64,000 nt of DNA from Burkholderia contaminans (GCF_029633825.1 NZ_CP090642.1:1302001-1366000); one strand, 5' to 3'; shown: positions 41,387-50,864, numbered from the stretch's first letter. Program-made: numbers and translations. Notes: generated from the letters alone by a model not told the origin.

Positions 41387-41989
41387 TCAGGCACGACCGC
41401 TACGGGCTTTGCGCATGCTTTCCGCTGCGACCTTGGACTCGTTCAGCAGCATCTCCGCCGCCTGCCATGCCCTTGCGGCAGCGCGCGGATCCCCGATCGC
41501 GCGTGCATCCGCGGTCGCCCCGCTCAGCAACATCACGTACACGCCTGCCAGCTGACGGGCCCGGCGACGCGGAACGATCTCGGCGAGCAGTTGCTCCATG
41601 AGGGCCAGCAAGTCATCCCGATAGCGCACCGCCACGTCGGTCACCTTGGGGCAGGTCGCACCAAACTCGGCCAGCGCACGCTCGAACAGGCAGCCCGCGA
41701 ACTCCGGGCTGCTGAACCAGGTGCCGTACCAGTCGAATATTCCCTTCAGGCGCGCAGCGGCGTGCGGCATGGGGCCGAGCTTCGCGGCGATGCTCTCCAT
41801 GATGAAGGTGTAGCGCTGTTCCAGCACGGCCTTGATCAGGTCGTCCTTGCTCGCGAAGTGATGGTAGAGCGTCATGCGGGCAACGTCCGCTTCGGCGATG
41901 ATCCGGTCGATGCCGACCGGATGAAAACCATGGAGGGAAAACAACTCACCTGCCTTGTCGACCACCTGCTGGCGTTTGCTCGCGCGCAT
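41387..41989 (-). CDS. TetR-family transcriptional regulator
   Basis: A 200-residue repressor-type protein. The N-terminal helix-turn-helix (about 8-55) reads AGELFSLHGFHPVGIDRIIAEADVARMTLYHHFASKDDLI, typical of TetR. The C-terminal ligand domain (65-190) contains FDWYGTWFSSPEFAGCLFERALAEF, similar to regulators of efflux or oxidoreductase genes. Its gene faces the LysE-type gene tail to tail across about 200 bases without a clear terminator. Target unknown. Confidence 0.9.
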   Translation of the reverse strand: MRASKRQQVVDKAGELFSLHGFHPVGIDRIIAEADVARMTLYHHFASKDDLIKAVLEQRYTFIMESIAAKLGPMPHAAARLKGIFDWYGTWFSSPEFAGCLFERALAEFGATCPKVTDVAVRYRDDLLALMEQLLAEIVPRRRARQLAGVYVMLLSGATADARAIGDPRAAARAWQAAEMLLNESKVAAESMRKARSGRA

Positions 41990-42211
41990 TCATGCATCTC
42001 CTGACGACAGGGCGGCATCTTAGCACCGCCGCCCGCACCGCTCCTTTCAGCCTGTCGGGCACGTCTGCCCCTTGCCGGATACCGGGTTGACCAGGATGCG
42101 CAACCGATCGCCGTCGGCGAACAGCGTCACCCGGGCAGGCAAGTATGGGGTTTGAAGCAGAAGGCCCTACGTGGGGAATGGATGCCGCAATGACCGCCGC
42201 GCGAAGCGGTT

Positions 42212-43045
42212 TCAGCAAGGCACCCGGCCGCCGCCCATCATGCACCATCGTTGCGTCTCCTGTGGCGGGGGCGCATACGGCAGTCCGGTCCTCGGATCGA
42301 GGTTGTCATACTGCCCCATCGGGTGCCGAGCCCTCCAGGCGGCCTGCTCGGCATACTGTTGCTCGATCGCGGCGTGCTCTCGTGCCAGATCCGCCTTCTG
42401 CGCATCGTCCACTTTCTTCGTCATGGTCACGAGCCGGGCGAACTTGGGATCGCGAACACCCTGCAGCGGCGGAAACGGCGGCAAAGGCGGCATGACGAGC
42501 ACCGGGCCGGTGTATTTCGGTATCGGCAATTTCGACGGCCGGCCAAAGTTCGCCGCCATATCCATCTCCCACAACGCAGCGCTCATTCCGAGCACGTGTT
42601 CGTAGTCGCGATTGACGACCGCCAGCGTGACCGGCCCCGACGGCGCCGGCAATGGCTGCAGCGAAGGGGGAAGCGCCTGTCGAGCCTCGGGGTAGATGAT
42701 GCGGGCATACACGATGGCAGCGACGGAGTACTGCTGGAGGACCGCCTCGTATGCGTCCAGTATCTGCGCTCGACCATAGCCGCCAGGATTCTCGAACATC
42801 GGCTTGTATGCCAATACCTTCCGGCTATACAACGCATTCGCATTCCGCTGCTCTGCGACAGCCTGTTGTTGAGGATCGGCCGGCGCGGACGCCGATAGCG
42901 GCGCACACCCCGAAAACACGCTGGCGACGAGCAATAACCCGACTGTCGCGCAAACAGCCGCCGGGCGTTGACGCGACCTGTCAGCGGTCGCCCGGTTGAC
43001 CCGGGCGAACAAAATAGTAGCTTTCTTGATGGCTTTTGTCTGCAT
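42212..43045 (-). CDS. Uncharacterised lipoprotein
   Basis: A 277-residue protein of unknown function. The chosen start (43045) leaves a 33-residue basic leader before the hydrophobic segment VCATVGLLLVASVFSGC, whose last residues form a lipobox (FSGC). The mature part is helical and Pro-rich, with NANALYSRKVLAYKPMFENPGGYGRAQILDAYEA as a distinctive block, and a C-terminal CMMGGGRVPC. No known domain is recognised. It is the first of several envelope-directed unknown proteins between 42 and 49 kb. Confidence 0.7.
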   Translation of the reverse strand: MQTKAIKKATILFARVNRATADRSRQRPAAVCATVGLLLVASVFSGCAPLSASAPADPQQQAVAEQRNANALYSRKVLAYKPMFENPGGYGRAQILDAYEAVLQQYSVAAIVYARIIYPEARQALPPSLQPLPAPSGPVTLAVVNRDYEHVLGMSAALWEMDMAANFGRPSKLPIPKYTGPVLVMPPLPPFPPLQGVRDPKFARLVTMTKKVDDAQKADLAREHAAIEQQYAEQAAWRARHPMGQYDNLDPRTGLPYAPPPQETQRWCMMGGGRVPC

Positions 43046-43158
43046 GGCAGGGCGTCCGGAACGCGTGGTCATCTCGAGCTGGGTACTGATCGTGACTGCG
43101 AACGCGATGCTTCGCAGTCGAAACGAAAGCGGCACACAGCCGCGATTGGAGTTGAACA

Positions 43159-43530
43159 TCAACCGGGCGCACATCGCACGAGGATGCCCCGAACGACGAA
43201 CGACGTCAGCAACCCCGTATACGTAGGGCATGCGCCGGTCGCATGGTGTGCGAGCACATCGTCGATTTCGGCCCCGTCGTTGCGCACGCATTCGTACTGC
43301 CGCGCAGTGGATGGATGCATCGACGCAAACGCGCCGCACAAATGCACGAACGCAACGACTTCCTCGAACATTCTCGAATTGATCTCGAGGGCGACCATCA
43401 TTTCGGCGCTATATCCGCATTCCGAATCCACCTTGGCTGCATAGGCCCGCATGTCGTAGGCGGGCAGCCAAGGGGGCTCCAACCCGTTCAGGCTACGGGC
43501 AATCTCATTGATACTGTCTGTCAGCGTCAT
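43159..43530 (-). CDS. Small uncharacterised protein
   Basis: A 123-residue protein starting MTLTDSINEIARSLNGLEPPWLPAY, with AGGA eight bases before the ATG. The composition is ordinary for a soluble helical protein, with Cys residues at SECGYS, YECVRND and TGACPTY. It has no signal peptide and no motif I recognise. A longer frame upstream is AT-rich and lacks coding character. It is co-directional with the lipoprotein gene 113 bases downstream. Confidence 0.6.
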   Translation of the reverse strand: MTLTDSINEIARSLNGLEPPWLPAYDMRAYAAKVDSECGYSAEMMVALEINSRMFEEVVAFVHLCGAFASMHPSTARQYECVRNDGAEIDDVLAHHATGACPTYTGLLTSFVVRGILVRCAPG

Positions 43531-43941
43531 GGTGAAATTCCTGCGTATACCGAACTGGACGCCCCTGCACCGCTCGGCATCCGGTCCACACCTTGACGAC
43601 GCCAGAAGAACGATATGATGAATGTATACTAGTCGATCTACTTTGACTAGAATCGCGATCAGCAAGACCGAGGCAATCGGCGCACGCACGACGGCCGCCG
43701 TGTTTCTACTTCTCGATATATTTTCCGATCCTAATATTTGGGAAATGAACACGTTTCACAAAAATGCTATTCGGCGGTTAATACACGCCCGCAATGCCGG
43801 CAATCTGACGTTGATCACCGTCGGCGAGGGGGACTTCCCGTCTGTCACGGATTACGACGTCAAATGCCGCTGATCGCCTGTCACTGGCTGCGTCACCCGC
43901 GCCGCCGCGCAAACCAGGAGCGCGTCACGCAACGTCTGCCC
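43531..43941. other. Divergent intergenic region with an inverted repeat
   Basis: No gene is firmly supported here. CTAGTC (43629-43634) and GACTAG (43645-43650) flank a 10-base spacer in an AT-rich stretch, a TetR-like operator layout. An 83-codon plus-strand frame (43622-43873) crosses the region but has no ribosome binding site or recognisable product. The lipoprotein start follows at 43942. Confidence 0.5.
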
Positions 43942-44694
43942 ATGCGATTCCCGCCCCCCATGGGGCGTGCGCTATCCGCCGGCGTCCTGCTGATCGGCCT
44001 GGGCGCGTGCCAGCGCGCCACGCCGCCCGCCAGCCCGACGGCGGCCCCCGCCTCCGCGGTGTCGTTGTCGGCTGCCCAGATATCGGAAACGGCCCCTGCA
44101 TCGCCGTTGCAAACACTGTTGGGCGTATTCGGCGGGGCGAAGCCGGCAGCCTGGCCGGCGTTCGACAACCTGCCCGGCATGCAATGGAGCGACGCGAAGC
44201 CGCTCCGCAATCCGGACAGCCATTCCCCCGTGGCCACGCACTACCGTGGCGGCAGCACGCTGCTCGCCGGCTTCGGCGACGTGGATGTGCCGGACGGCAA
44301 GGTCGGCGAGGACGCCGGCGTCAAGACGGACAACGAAGGCCACGTCGGCGTCGTCCTCAATGGCAATGCGACCGCGGTCCTGTCGATCGCGCTGCGCAAG
44401 TTCTACCCGAGCGACGACACGCAGGACATCCTGCTGCGCCAGCTCGGCAGCCGCGCTACGGTCAGGCGCATCGCCGGCCGATGCGCGCTCGACTACGGCA
44501 CCACTGCGCCGAACACGCAAAACAACGTGTTCTTCCGGGTCACCATCGCCAACGCCGCCGTGCCGGTGTTTGCGGAAACGTACGTCGAAGAAGAAGGCGG
44601 CAATCAGGGCCCGGGCGCAACGAACTTCGTGTTCTACCGCTCCCGGCCGGACCAACGTATCGCAAGCATGAAATGCAAGGGCGCCGACGCCTGA
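43942..44694 (+). CDS. Uncharacterised lipoprotein
   Basis: A 250-residue protein with a clear lipoprotein signal: MRFPPPMGRALSAGVLLIGLGAC, lipobox LGAC, followed by a Pro/Ala/Ser-rich tether to about residue 60. The remaining domain (65-250) has alternating beta-type sequence with GGSTLLAGFGDVDVPDGKVGEDAG, a single Cys pair candidate (GRCALDYG and SMKCKG) and no known family signature. A second in-frame Met six codons later is an alternative start. It heads a rightward set of four genes for exported proteins. Confidence 0.7.
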   Translation: MRFPPPMGRALSAGVLLIGLGACQRATPPASPTAAPASAVSLSAAQISETAPASPLQTLLGVFGGAKPAAWPAFDNLPGMQWSDAKPLRNPDSHSPVATHYRGGSTLLAGFGDVDVPDGKVGEDAGVKTDNEGHVGVVLNGNATAVLSIALRKFYPSDDTQDILLRQLGSRATVRRIAGRCALDYGTTAPNTQNNVFFRVTIANAAVPVFAETYVEEEGGNQGPGATNFVFYRSRPDQRIASMKCKGADA

Positions 44695-44865
44695 GCTGGA
44701 GCACGCGGGCGTCAGGGCATGCGCCCGAGCCGGGCATGCCAGCACCTGCCCGGCGCCGCAAATGCGGCCGCGCAGCGAGTTTCGAGTGCGTCGCCGCCCA
44801 TCCGGACTGCTGATCGAATGGAAGACATCGGCTTGAAGCCATCACTACACGGGGGAAGCACCATC

Positions 44866-46737
44866 ATGAATTCCGCACGCCTGCGCCTGACATTCCTTGG
44901 GCTCATGCTGGGTCTCGGCTGGCACCACGCCGCGGCTGCGGCCGGCTGCGAAGCCAATTTCAAGCGTGAAGCCGACACCGGTGCCGGCACACGCTTCTCG
45001 ACGTTCGCCACAGTTCCGGGCCTGGACGCACGCAACGCCATCGCGCAACTCAAGCAGATTGCCGCGGGCGACGGCTTCCTGATCGGCGACGAGAACTACA
45101 CCGGTTCGGCCGGCCAGCTGACGATCCAGCAACAGCAAAGTGACCGCGCCCGCGGATTCGCCATTACGCTGACGGCCAATCAGGACACGAAAACCCTTTC
45201 CGTGGCGACGACGTTGCCCCCAGGCATGCAGGCAGCCCCCGAAACCATCCGGGGCGGCATGTGCGGCATGCTCGGCCGCGTCGACATGAGCCGCAACGCA
45301 GTGAGCACCGCCGTGTCGGCTACGGCGCCCGCGTCGCCCGGCGACGCCTTCCCGGGCGCGCCCGCCTTTACCACCTGCACCTACAACTTCCGCCCCGCTC
45401 TGGATGGCGTCACCGGCCGCCACTACACCACCTGGCTGCCGATCAAGGCGCTGAACCCGGCCGACGCGGCTGCCCGGCTGACACAAGCGGCCACCGCAGC
45501 CAAGCTGGGCGTGACGTCGAACGAACGGCACGGCACGCTGACCGAAGTCACGCTCGTCCAGCCGCTCCCGGACCAGGGCGAGAAGCGCGCGTTCCCGATT
45601 CGCTTCATGCTGGAGGAGTCGCTGGGCGTGATCTCCGTGGTCGCCCGACTCAACCCGAAGCAGGAGATGGACGACGAAACACTGCGCAAGGAAATCTGCT
45701 CGCTCGTCGCGGCCGCCACCGCGGCGGCGCCGGGCGAATCGAAAGAGCCGCCGGCGCTGCCCCGCGAGCGTAAGCTGGAACGCTGGCACGCCGGCATCGA
45801 CTGGCTGATCAACCGCGCCGTGGTGGCCGGCAAGTCCCTCGTGATCGTGCCCGCCATCAACCTCGACAGAAAGTACACCGGCGACGAAGCCGTCAACGAG
45901 AAGAAATGGGCATTCCGTACCGACGTGACCGCCACCACCATCTGGCAAAACAAGGCCAACGCCCGTGACGTGATACGCGTGGGGCCGGACGAACCCTTCA
46001 CCGAAGTGGGGCTGCACGGTTATGTCTCGACCTTCGTGGCGGGCAACACGCAGTACTTCGTCTACATCGTCAATCCGGGTACCTACACGGTCGCCGGCAA
46101 TACCTACGAGACGACCGCCGACACGATGTCGCAGCTCGGCACCCAGCAGAAGCCGGGGCGTTCGCCGCTGGGGCAGATCGCGTTGCTGCCGAAGAAGAAC
46201 ACCGACTTCATCCAGTCGCAGGAATGGTTCAACGCACAGTTTCGGGACCGGGAGGTCACGGATACGTACTGCTCGTCGGTCTTCGTCCAGAGCGGCGGCT
46301 GCGCATTCTGGGCGACGGAGAAGAGAACGGTGTCGGAGATGACCGAGCCCGCGGGATGGAAGACCGTCACCCGGGAGAAGTCCGTCGACGGGCTGGCGGT
46401 CTCGACCCGGCTCAAGCGCGAGTTTGCTTCGTTCAGCGTCGCGGCGGGCGAAGCCGTCGTGATTGACGGGCTGTACCCCACGCCGCCCAACGCGGACTAC
46501 GACAAGCAGGCCTGCGAGATCGTCAGCGGCCAGATCCAGTGCGACCTGACGCGCTATACCCTCACCCGTATCCCGGCCGACATGGCGCACGTACAGGGGC
46601 TCGCATCCGACCCGGGGTTCTACCCGCGCGCCACGCGCATCCTGTCCAACGCCAGGTATCGCCCGCTCAAGCTCCTGGGCAAGCCGGGTGAACTTCGCTC
46701 GGTGTACGGTCAGGACTATTCGCTCGGCGTGCGTTGA
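44866..46737 (+). CDS. Large secreted protein with a duplicated N-terminal domain (unknown function)
   Basis: A 623-residue protein with a signal peptide (MNSARLRLTFLGLMLGLGWHHAAAAA) and GGGGGAAG before the ATG. Residues about 28-140 and 165-290 are two copies of one domain. Each has Cys-x-x-NF near its start, a Gly-Arg or Thr-Arg-x-x-S/T-T strand, the helix L-x-A-x-x-A-x-x-x-L-x-Q-x-A, a central G-x-L-T strand and a final Cys after a T-x-R-x-x-x-C helix. The C-terminal half (about 300-623) is beta-rich with Cys pairs and matches no family I know. Envelope or extracellular function likely. Confidence 0.75.
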   Translation: MNSARLRLTFLGLMLGLGWHHAAAAAGCEANFKREADTGAGTRFSTFATVPGLDARNAIAQLKQIAAGDGFLIGDENYTGSAGQLTIQQQQSDRARGFAITLTANQDTKTLSVATTLPPGMQAAPETIRGGMCGMLGRVDMSRNAVSTAVSATAPASPGDAFPGAPAFTTCTYNFRPALDGVTGRHYTTWLPIKALNPADAAARLTQAATAAKLGVTSNERHGTLTEVTLVQPLPDQGEKRAFPIRFMLEESLGVISVVARLNPKQEMDDETLRKEICSLVAAATAAAPGESKEPPALPRERKLERWHAGIDWLINRAVVAGKSLVIVPAINLDRKYTGDEAVNEKKWAFRTDVTATTIWQNKANARDVIRVGPDEPFTEVGLHGYVSTFVAGNTQYFVYIVNPGTYTVAGNTYETTADTMSQLGTQQKPGRSPLGQIALLPKKNTDFIQSQEWFNAQFRDREVTDTYCSSVFVQSGGCAFWATEKRTVSEMTEPAGWKTVTREKSVDGLAVSTRLKREFASFSVAAGEAVVIDGLYPTPPNADYDKQACEIVSGQIQCDLTRYTLTRIPADMAHVQGLASDPGFYPRATRILSNARYRPLKLLGKPGELRSVYGQDYSLGVR

Positions 46738-46826
46738 GCGCACGCCCCAACCATCGTCATGGCCGCCAGGACTTGAAGCGCGGCCTGACCCAGGCCCTGA
46801 ACAACCGGATCGGTACGGAAACCAGC

Positions 46827-47663
46827 ATGAAACCCATCATCCAGCACGTCGCCTGCTTCGCCCTGCTCTTCACCGCAGCTTCCGCACATGCAATCGACTG
46901 CAAGAAGGCCAGCAACCGCGTCGAGCACACGATCTGTGCCGATGAACAGCTCAAGGCCGCCGATGCGGAAATGGGCAAAACCTATACGGCCGTCATGCAG
47001 CAGGCGGGCAACGATAGCGAATTGCGCGCGATGCTGGTACGCAGTCAGAAGCGCTGGCTCGCGGCGCGTGACAAGCGTTTCGCGGATCCGGTCGATTTTC
47101 CCGGCGCACCGAATGCCAAGGCCCTGCGTGCGAGCCTGCTCCAGGCGATCCGCCAGCGCACCGAGACCTTGAGCGAACGCGGCAAGGCCGCGCCGCGCCT
47201 GCTTGAAACGGCCCTTGCGCAGCGCACGTTTCTGACGCAATTCACGGGCGGCCCGTTCGCCGGATTCGAGACCCGATGCGACTTCCTGCCCCACGATGGT
47301 CAACTGAGCTATGGATGCTTCAGCGAACGCCGCTATCAGAACCACGACAGGATCTGCACGCTGCAGGACGATTGGGCGAGCGGCGGTTACTACGAGACGC
47401 GCCTGGTCGGCAACGTCGTCCAGGGCAGGCTGGAAACCGTTGCAGCATGCGGCGACGGCGCCGAGGGCGGCAGCCCGTGCCCGGATCCGGATGCGGATGA
47501 GCCGCGCAAGTCGGCCGCCGGCTGGAATCTCCATCCGGGCCGCCCGCCGTTGACGCCAACGGCCCTGCCCAAGCTGGACGCCGAAGCCGAACTGGGCACG
47601 GAAGACACGGGCTGGCTACGCGCCTGCCTGACCGACAGCCGCTACCCTCGCGCGGTACGCTGA
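46827..47663 (+). CDS. LprI-type (DUF1311) secreted protein
   Basis: A 278-residue exported protein. The signal peptide MKPIIQHVACFALLFTAASAHA precedes AIDCKKASNRVEHTICADEQLKAADAEMGKTY, then SQKRWLAARDK. This Cys-x(n)-E-x-x-I-C...L...AD-x-x-M...Y pattern is the LprI/DUF1311 domain, named from a mycobacterial lysozyme-inhibitor lipoprotein. The remaining 150 residues contain three further Cys pairs and no known domain. A role in resisting lysozyme-like enzymes is possible from the family name only; many DUF1311 proteins have no known activity. It lies 89 bases after the duplicated-domain gene. Confidence 0.8.
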   Translation: MKPIIQHVACFALLFTAASAHAIDCKKASNRVEHTICADEQLKAADAEMGKTYTAVMQQAGNDSELRAMLVRSQKRWLAARDKRFADPVDFPGAPNAKALRASLLQAIRQRTETLSERGKAAPRLLETALAQRTFLTQFTGGPFAGFETRCDFLPHDGQLSYGCFSERRYQNHDRICTLQDDWASGGYYETRLVGNVVQGRLETVAACGDGAEGGSPCPDPDADEPRKSAAGWNLHPGRPPLTPTALPKLDAEAELGTEDTGWLRACLTDSRYPRAVR

Positions 47664-47839
47664 GAACCGCGCGCATCGGGTGCGTCAGCGATGTTCATTC
47701 CCACGCGGAATCATGACATGCACCATTCCGCCGATGCGAAGCATTCGCTCCTACATGAACTGCCTATGTCCGCTCCTGTTGGCCATCGGGAGTGCGAAGC
47801 GCTCTCTTTACCTGTCGTCACCCGCCACAAGGATTCAGC

Positions 47840-48496
47840 ATGATGCCGCCCCGAAGCAGCATTCCGGAATTTTCAGTCCGGCGCACCGGCAGCATGTCCG
47901 TCACGCGGGGGATCGTCGTGGCGGCATTGAGTGTATGCATCCCGTTTGGCAGCGTGCACGGACAGCCTGCTGACGCGACCACGCCGGACCCCGCCGGCAA
48001 TTCGCCTACCGAATCCCGGACGCCGGCCAACCTGAGCGCGACGCAAGCGCTACAGCGCATGCTGGCGCTGATTCAGGCAAGCGGGCAGGTTACCGACATC
48101 ACGCCCGAAACGGTACACCGCATCTTCGGCGTGCAGACCACGGCGATCGGCAAGGATCAGTTCGGCTATGGTCAACGCTTGCCGGGCAACTGGGCATTCA
48201 GTCTCCAGCGGGTGACGGTCGGTGATACCGGGCCGCGTGTGGACCTGATATTTGATCCGATTCCCGGTACGCAGGCCTCTCCGTTGACGGCATGTGAGCC
48301 CACTTTCGCTCAATTCACGCACGCACTGGAGTCCATGGGGTTCAGTCGCCACACCCATTACGGCGAACACGGCCGGTGGGTCTTCGATTCTTTCGAGCGG
48401 CCACGCATGGATATCAGGGTCTATCCGCTCAGGGCGTTCTCCGACAACGGCGAGCCGCTGGGTCCGGCCTGCGTGAAGGCGGTATTGGTGCGATAG
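47840..48496 (+). CDS. Uncharacterised secreted protein
   Basis: A 218-residue protein of unknown function. The start at 47840 has AAGGA seven bases upstream; an internal ATG at 47894 would give a more usual signal peptide (MSVTRGIVVAALSVCIPFGSVHG). The mature region (from about 75) reads TQALQRMLALIQASGQVTDITPETVHRIFG and later a Cys pair (TACEPTF, GPACVKA). No domain is recognised. It is the last of the rightward exported-protein genes. Confidence 0.65.
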   Translation: MMPPRSSIPEFSVRRTGSMSVTRGIVVAALSVCIPFGSVHGQPADATTPDPAGNSPTESRTPANLSATQALQRMLALIQASGQVTDITPETVHRIFGVQTTAIGKDQFGYGQRLPGNWAFSLQRVTVGDTGPRVDLIFDPIPGTQASPLTACEPTFAQFTHALESMGFSRHTHYGEHGRWVFDSFERPRMDIRVYPLRAFSDNGEPLGPACVKAVLVR

Positions 48497-48526
48497 GGCA
48501 AGCCGCGAGCGAACCGGCGCGCACTG

Positions 48527-49102
48527 TCAATTCGATGCTCGGTGATAAGTCGCGATATATCGTGCCTGTCCCAGGATGTTTCCATGCATCTGATAGGCAA
48601 CGACCGCCGGACTCGACGTCGATTTCACGTCGACATGCGGAATGGACAATGCGGATACCGTCACGATATATCGATGAGACTCACCTTGCGGCGGGCATGG
48701 CCCACCGTACCGGGATTCGCCAAAATCGGTCAGCGTCTCGAGCGCGCCCACCGGCATGAGGCGCGCATCTCCCGATGCCCCTTTCCGAATCGACGTTTCC
48801 GAAGGCGGGATATTGACGACTTCCCAATGCGTCCAGCCGAGCCCGCCGGTCGGGGCATCAGGATCGTACAGGGTGACGACGATGCTTCTGGTTCCCGGCG
48901 GAACGTGTGCCCACGAGACGCGAGGCGAGACGTTGTCGCCGCGGCATCCGAATCCGTTGTACACCTGAGCATTCGTGAACTGACCGTCATGGTCGAGATG
49001 GTCGACCGTTACGGTAAGCGGATCAGCAAAAGCAACTGCGGGCACGATTGCAAAAAGTACCGTGGAGCAGATACCCGATCGCAGAAAAATATCAAATCTC
49101 AT
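48527..49102 (-). CDS. YbhB/YbcL-type (PEBP-like) secreted protein
   Basis: A 191-residue protein of the phosphatidylethanolamine-binding-protein family. A signal peptide (ICSTVLFAIVPAVAFA) is followed by the PEBP core: CRGDNVSPRVSWAHVPPGTRSIVVTLYDPDAP, WTHWEVVNIPP and YGGPCPPQGESHRYIVTVSAL. These contain the conserved Asp-Pro-Asp-Ala-Pro, His and GxPCPP-G-x-H-R ligand-pocket motifs. Bacterial members are usually annotated as Raf-kinase-inhibitor-like; their function is largely unknown. It is convergent with the preceding secreted protein gene, 30 bases apart. Confidence 0.88.
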   Translation of the reverse strand: MRFDIFLRSGICSTVLFAIVPAVAFADPLTVTVDHLDHDGQFTNAQVYNGFGCRGDNVSPRVSWAHVPPGTRSIVVTLYDPDAPTGGLGWTHWEVVNIPPSETSIRKGASGDARLMPVGALETLTDFGESRYGGPCPPQGESHRYIVTVSALSIPHVDVKSTSSPAVVAYQMHGNILGQARYIATYHRASN

Positions 49103-49478
49103 GGCGCGATCCCAAGCCAGGTTCGGTGTGATGTTTCGTACGACCAGATTGACACCCGAGATGCAGTGCATGCAACGATCGTCGACGCGGATTCCGCGCT
49201 CGCACTTCAAACATGAGTCGCACCGATGACGTGCTCACCCTGGTGCCTGTGCGAGAGCCTGCGCGACACATCCTAGGGTCATCGTGAATTCGGCAGTAGG
49301 TCGGCAGACAACATCAGCCTGGTGCGTGAAACAGAACAATCCGCGAACGCATGCCGGAACGGCTCGTCGCGCTGGCGGCACGCCATGGGCGCGCACCCGA
49401 TCCGCAAGATCGATGCCCCCAACCGGGCAGGCGGATTGCTCCTTGCATCGATTCCCGACAATCGCCCCGGAGACAACG

Positions 49479-50729
49479 ATGCCGACCGACCTCAACCCCC
49501 CGCCGCCCCAGCGCCATCGGCTCGGCGAATGGATGGCCCGCGAAGAAGCGCATATGGCCGCGTTCCGCGAAAAAGTCGCGGCGGAGGCCCGCGCGCAAGC
49601 CGGCGACCGGCTGCGTACGCCGGCCGTGCAGGAACTCGCGCGGCTGTTCGACGACCACGCGGTGCTGCGCATGAGCCTGGTCCGCGCGATCGATGAAGCG
49701 GTCGAATCGGGCCGCCGGCTCGGCTATGCGTCGATCGGCGAGCTGATGACCGTCCTGGATCACCTGATGACCTACACGCCGCCGTTCAGCGACGCGAGCC
49801 TGATCGTGTGCCCGATCAATGCGTTTCTCGACTGGCCGATGTGCATGCCGTCGGGCCATGCGGTGTTTCGCGACGCCACCGTCAACGCGCATCTGCAGAA
49901 CGTGCTGAACGTGTGGTGCGGCTTCCTTGGCGGCCCGCATTCGCGCACGCATCTCGACACGTCGGCGCCCGACGGCTGGTTCTGCGACGCGGCGCGCAAG
50001 CGCATCGGGCTGTCGCAGTTCCAGTATCGCGACGACCAGCCGCACGGCGGCTTCACTTCGTGGAACGACTTCTTCACGCGGCGCTTTCGCGAGGGCGAGC
50101 GCCCCGTCGCGGCGCCCGACGATCCGCACGTGATCGTCAGCGCATGCGAGGCCGCGCCGTACCACGTCGAATCGAACGTGAAGCTGCGCGACCGGTTCTG
50201 GATCAAGGCGCAACCGTATTCGCTGCGCGACATCTTCACGCCGGCCCGGCTGTCGCTCGCCGAGCGCTTCGTCGGCGGCGACCTGTACCAGGCGTATCTG
50301 AGCGCATACAACTACCATCGCTGGCACGCACCGGTGCGCGGTGTCGTCACGCATGCGTACCGCGTGCACGGCACCTACTACTCCGTCGTCGAGGCGGAAG
50401 GCCCCGACCCTGCCGGACTGAACGACTCCCAGGGGTACATGACGGCGGTCGCCACGCGCGCCGTGGTCGCGATTGCCTGCGACGATCCCGGCATCGGCAC
50501 CGTTGCCGCCGTGTTCGTCGGCATGGGCGACGTATCATCCTGCGTGATCGACGTCGTGCCGGGCCAGCGCGTCGACAAGGGCGACGAGATCGGTTATTTC
50601 CAGTTCGGCGGCTCGACCTGCTGCCTGCTGTTCGAAGCCGGCGTGATCGACCGGTTCGTGCCTGCGCCGCCGTTCGGCCACGACACCGCCGTCGTCAACG
50701 TCAATTCACCGGTGGCGATCGCTCGGTGA
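49479..50729 (+). CDS. Phosphatidylserine-decarboxylase-fold enzyme, likely amino-acid decarboxylase branch
   Basis: A 416-residue pyruvoyl-type decarboxylase. An N-terminal helical region (about 20-150) resembles the PSD-associated domain seen in fungal PSD-like decarboxylases. The catalytic domain has FFTRRFREGERPV, the His motif YHRWHAPV and the self-cleavage site GGST in YFQFGGSTCCLLFE, where the Ser becomes the pyruvoyl group. Classical bacterial Psd has LGST, has no such N-terminal domain and is about 215-320 residues. The architecture recalls the tryptophan decarboxylase PsiD, so an amino-acid substrate is plausible. GGAG seven bases upstream supports the start. Confidence 0.85.
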   Translation: MPTDLNPPPPQRHRLGEWMAREEAHMAAFREKVAAEARAQAGDRLRTPAVQELARLFDDHAVLRMSLVRAIDEAVESGRRLGYASIGELMTVLDHLMTYTPPFSDASLIVCPINAFLDWPMCMPSGHAVFRDATVNAHLQNVLNVWCGFLGGPHSRTHLDTSAPDGWFCDAARKRIGLSQFQYRDDQPHGGFTSWNDFFTRRFREGERPVAAPDDPHVIVSACEAAPYHVESNVKLRDRFWIKAQPYSLRDIFTPARLSLAERFVGGDLYQAYLSAYNYHRWHAPVRGVVTHAYRVHGTYYSVVEAEGPDPAGLNDSQGYMTAVATRAVVAIACDDPGIGTVAAVFVGMGDVSSCVIDVVPGQRVDKGDEIGYFQFGGSTCCLLFEAGVIDRFVPAPPFGHDTAVVNVNSPVAIAR

Positions 50730-50864
50730 GTCGCACGTGCGTCGGGCGCGCATGCTCGACGCACGCCGGCCATCGGTGCAATGTTTTCAACGCTTTGTAA
50801 TGCCGCAGAACGTCGATGGAACGCCGGCCGGGGCGACACGACGGATGGCGTCGCCCGCCACGGC

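Noticed and set aside
43622..43873. 83-codon plus-strand frame in the AT-rich divergent region
   Set aside because: No ribosome binding site, no recognisable product, and it covers a likely promoter/operator region.
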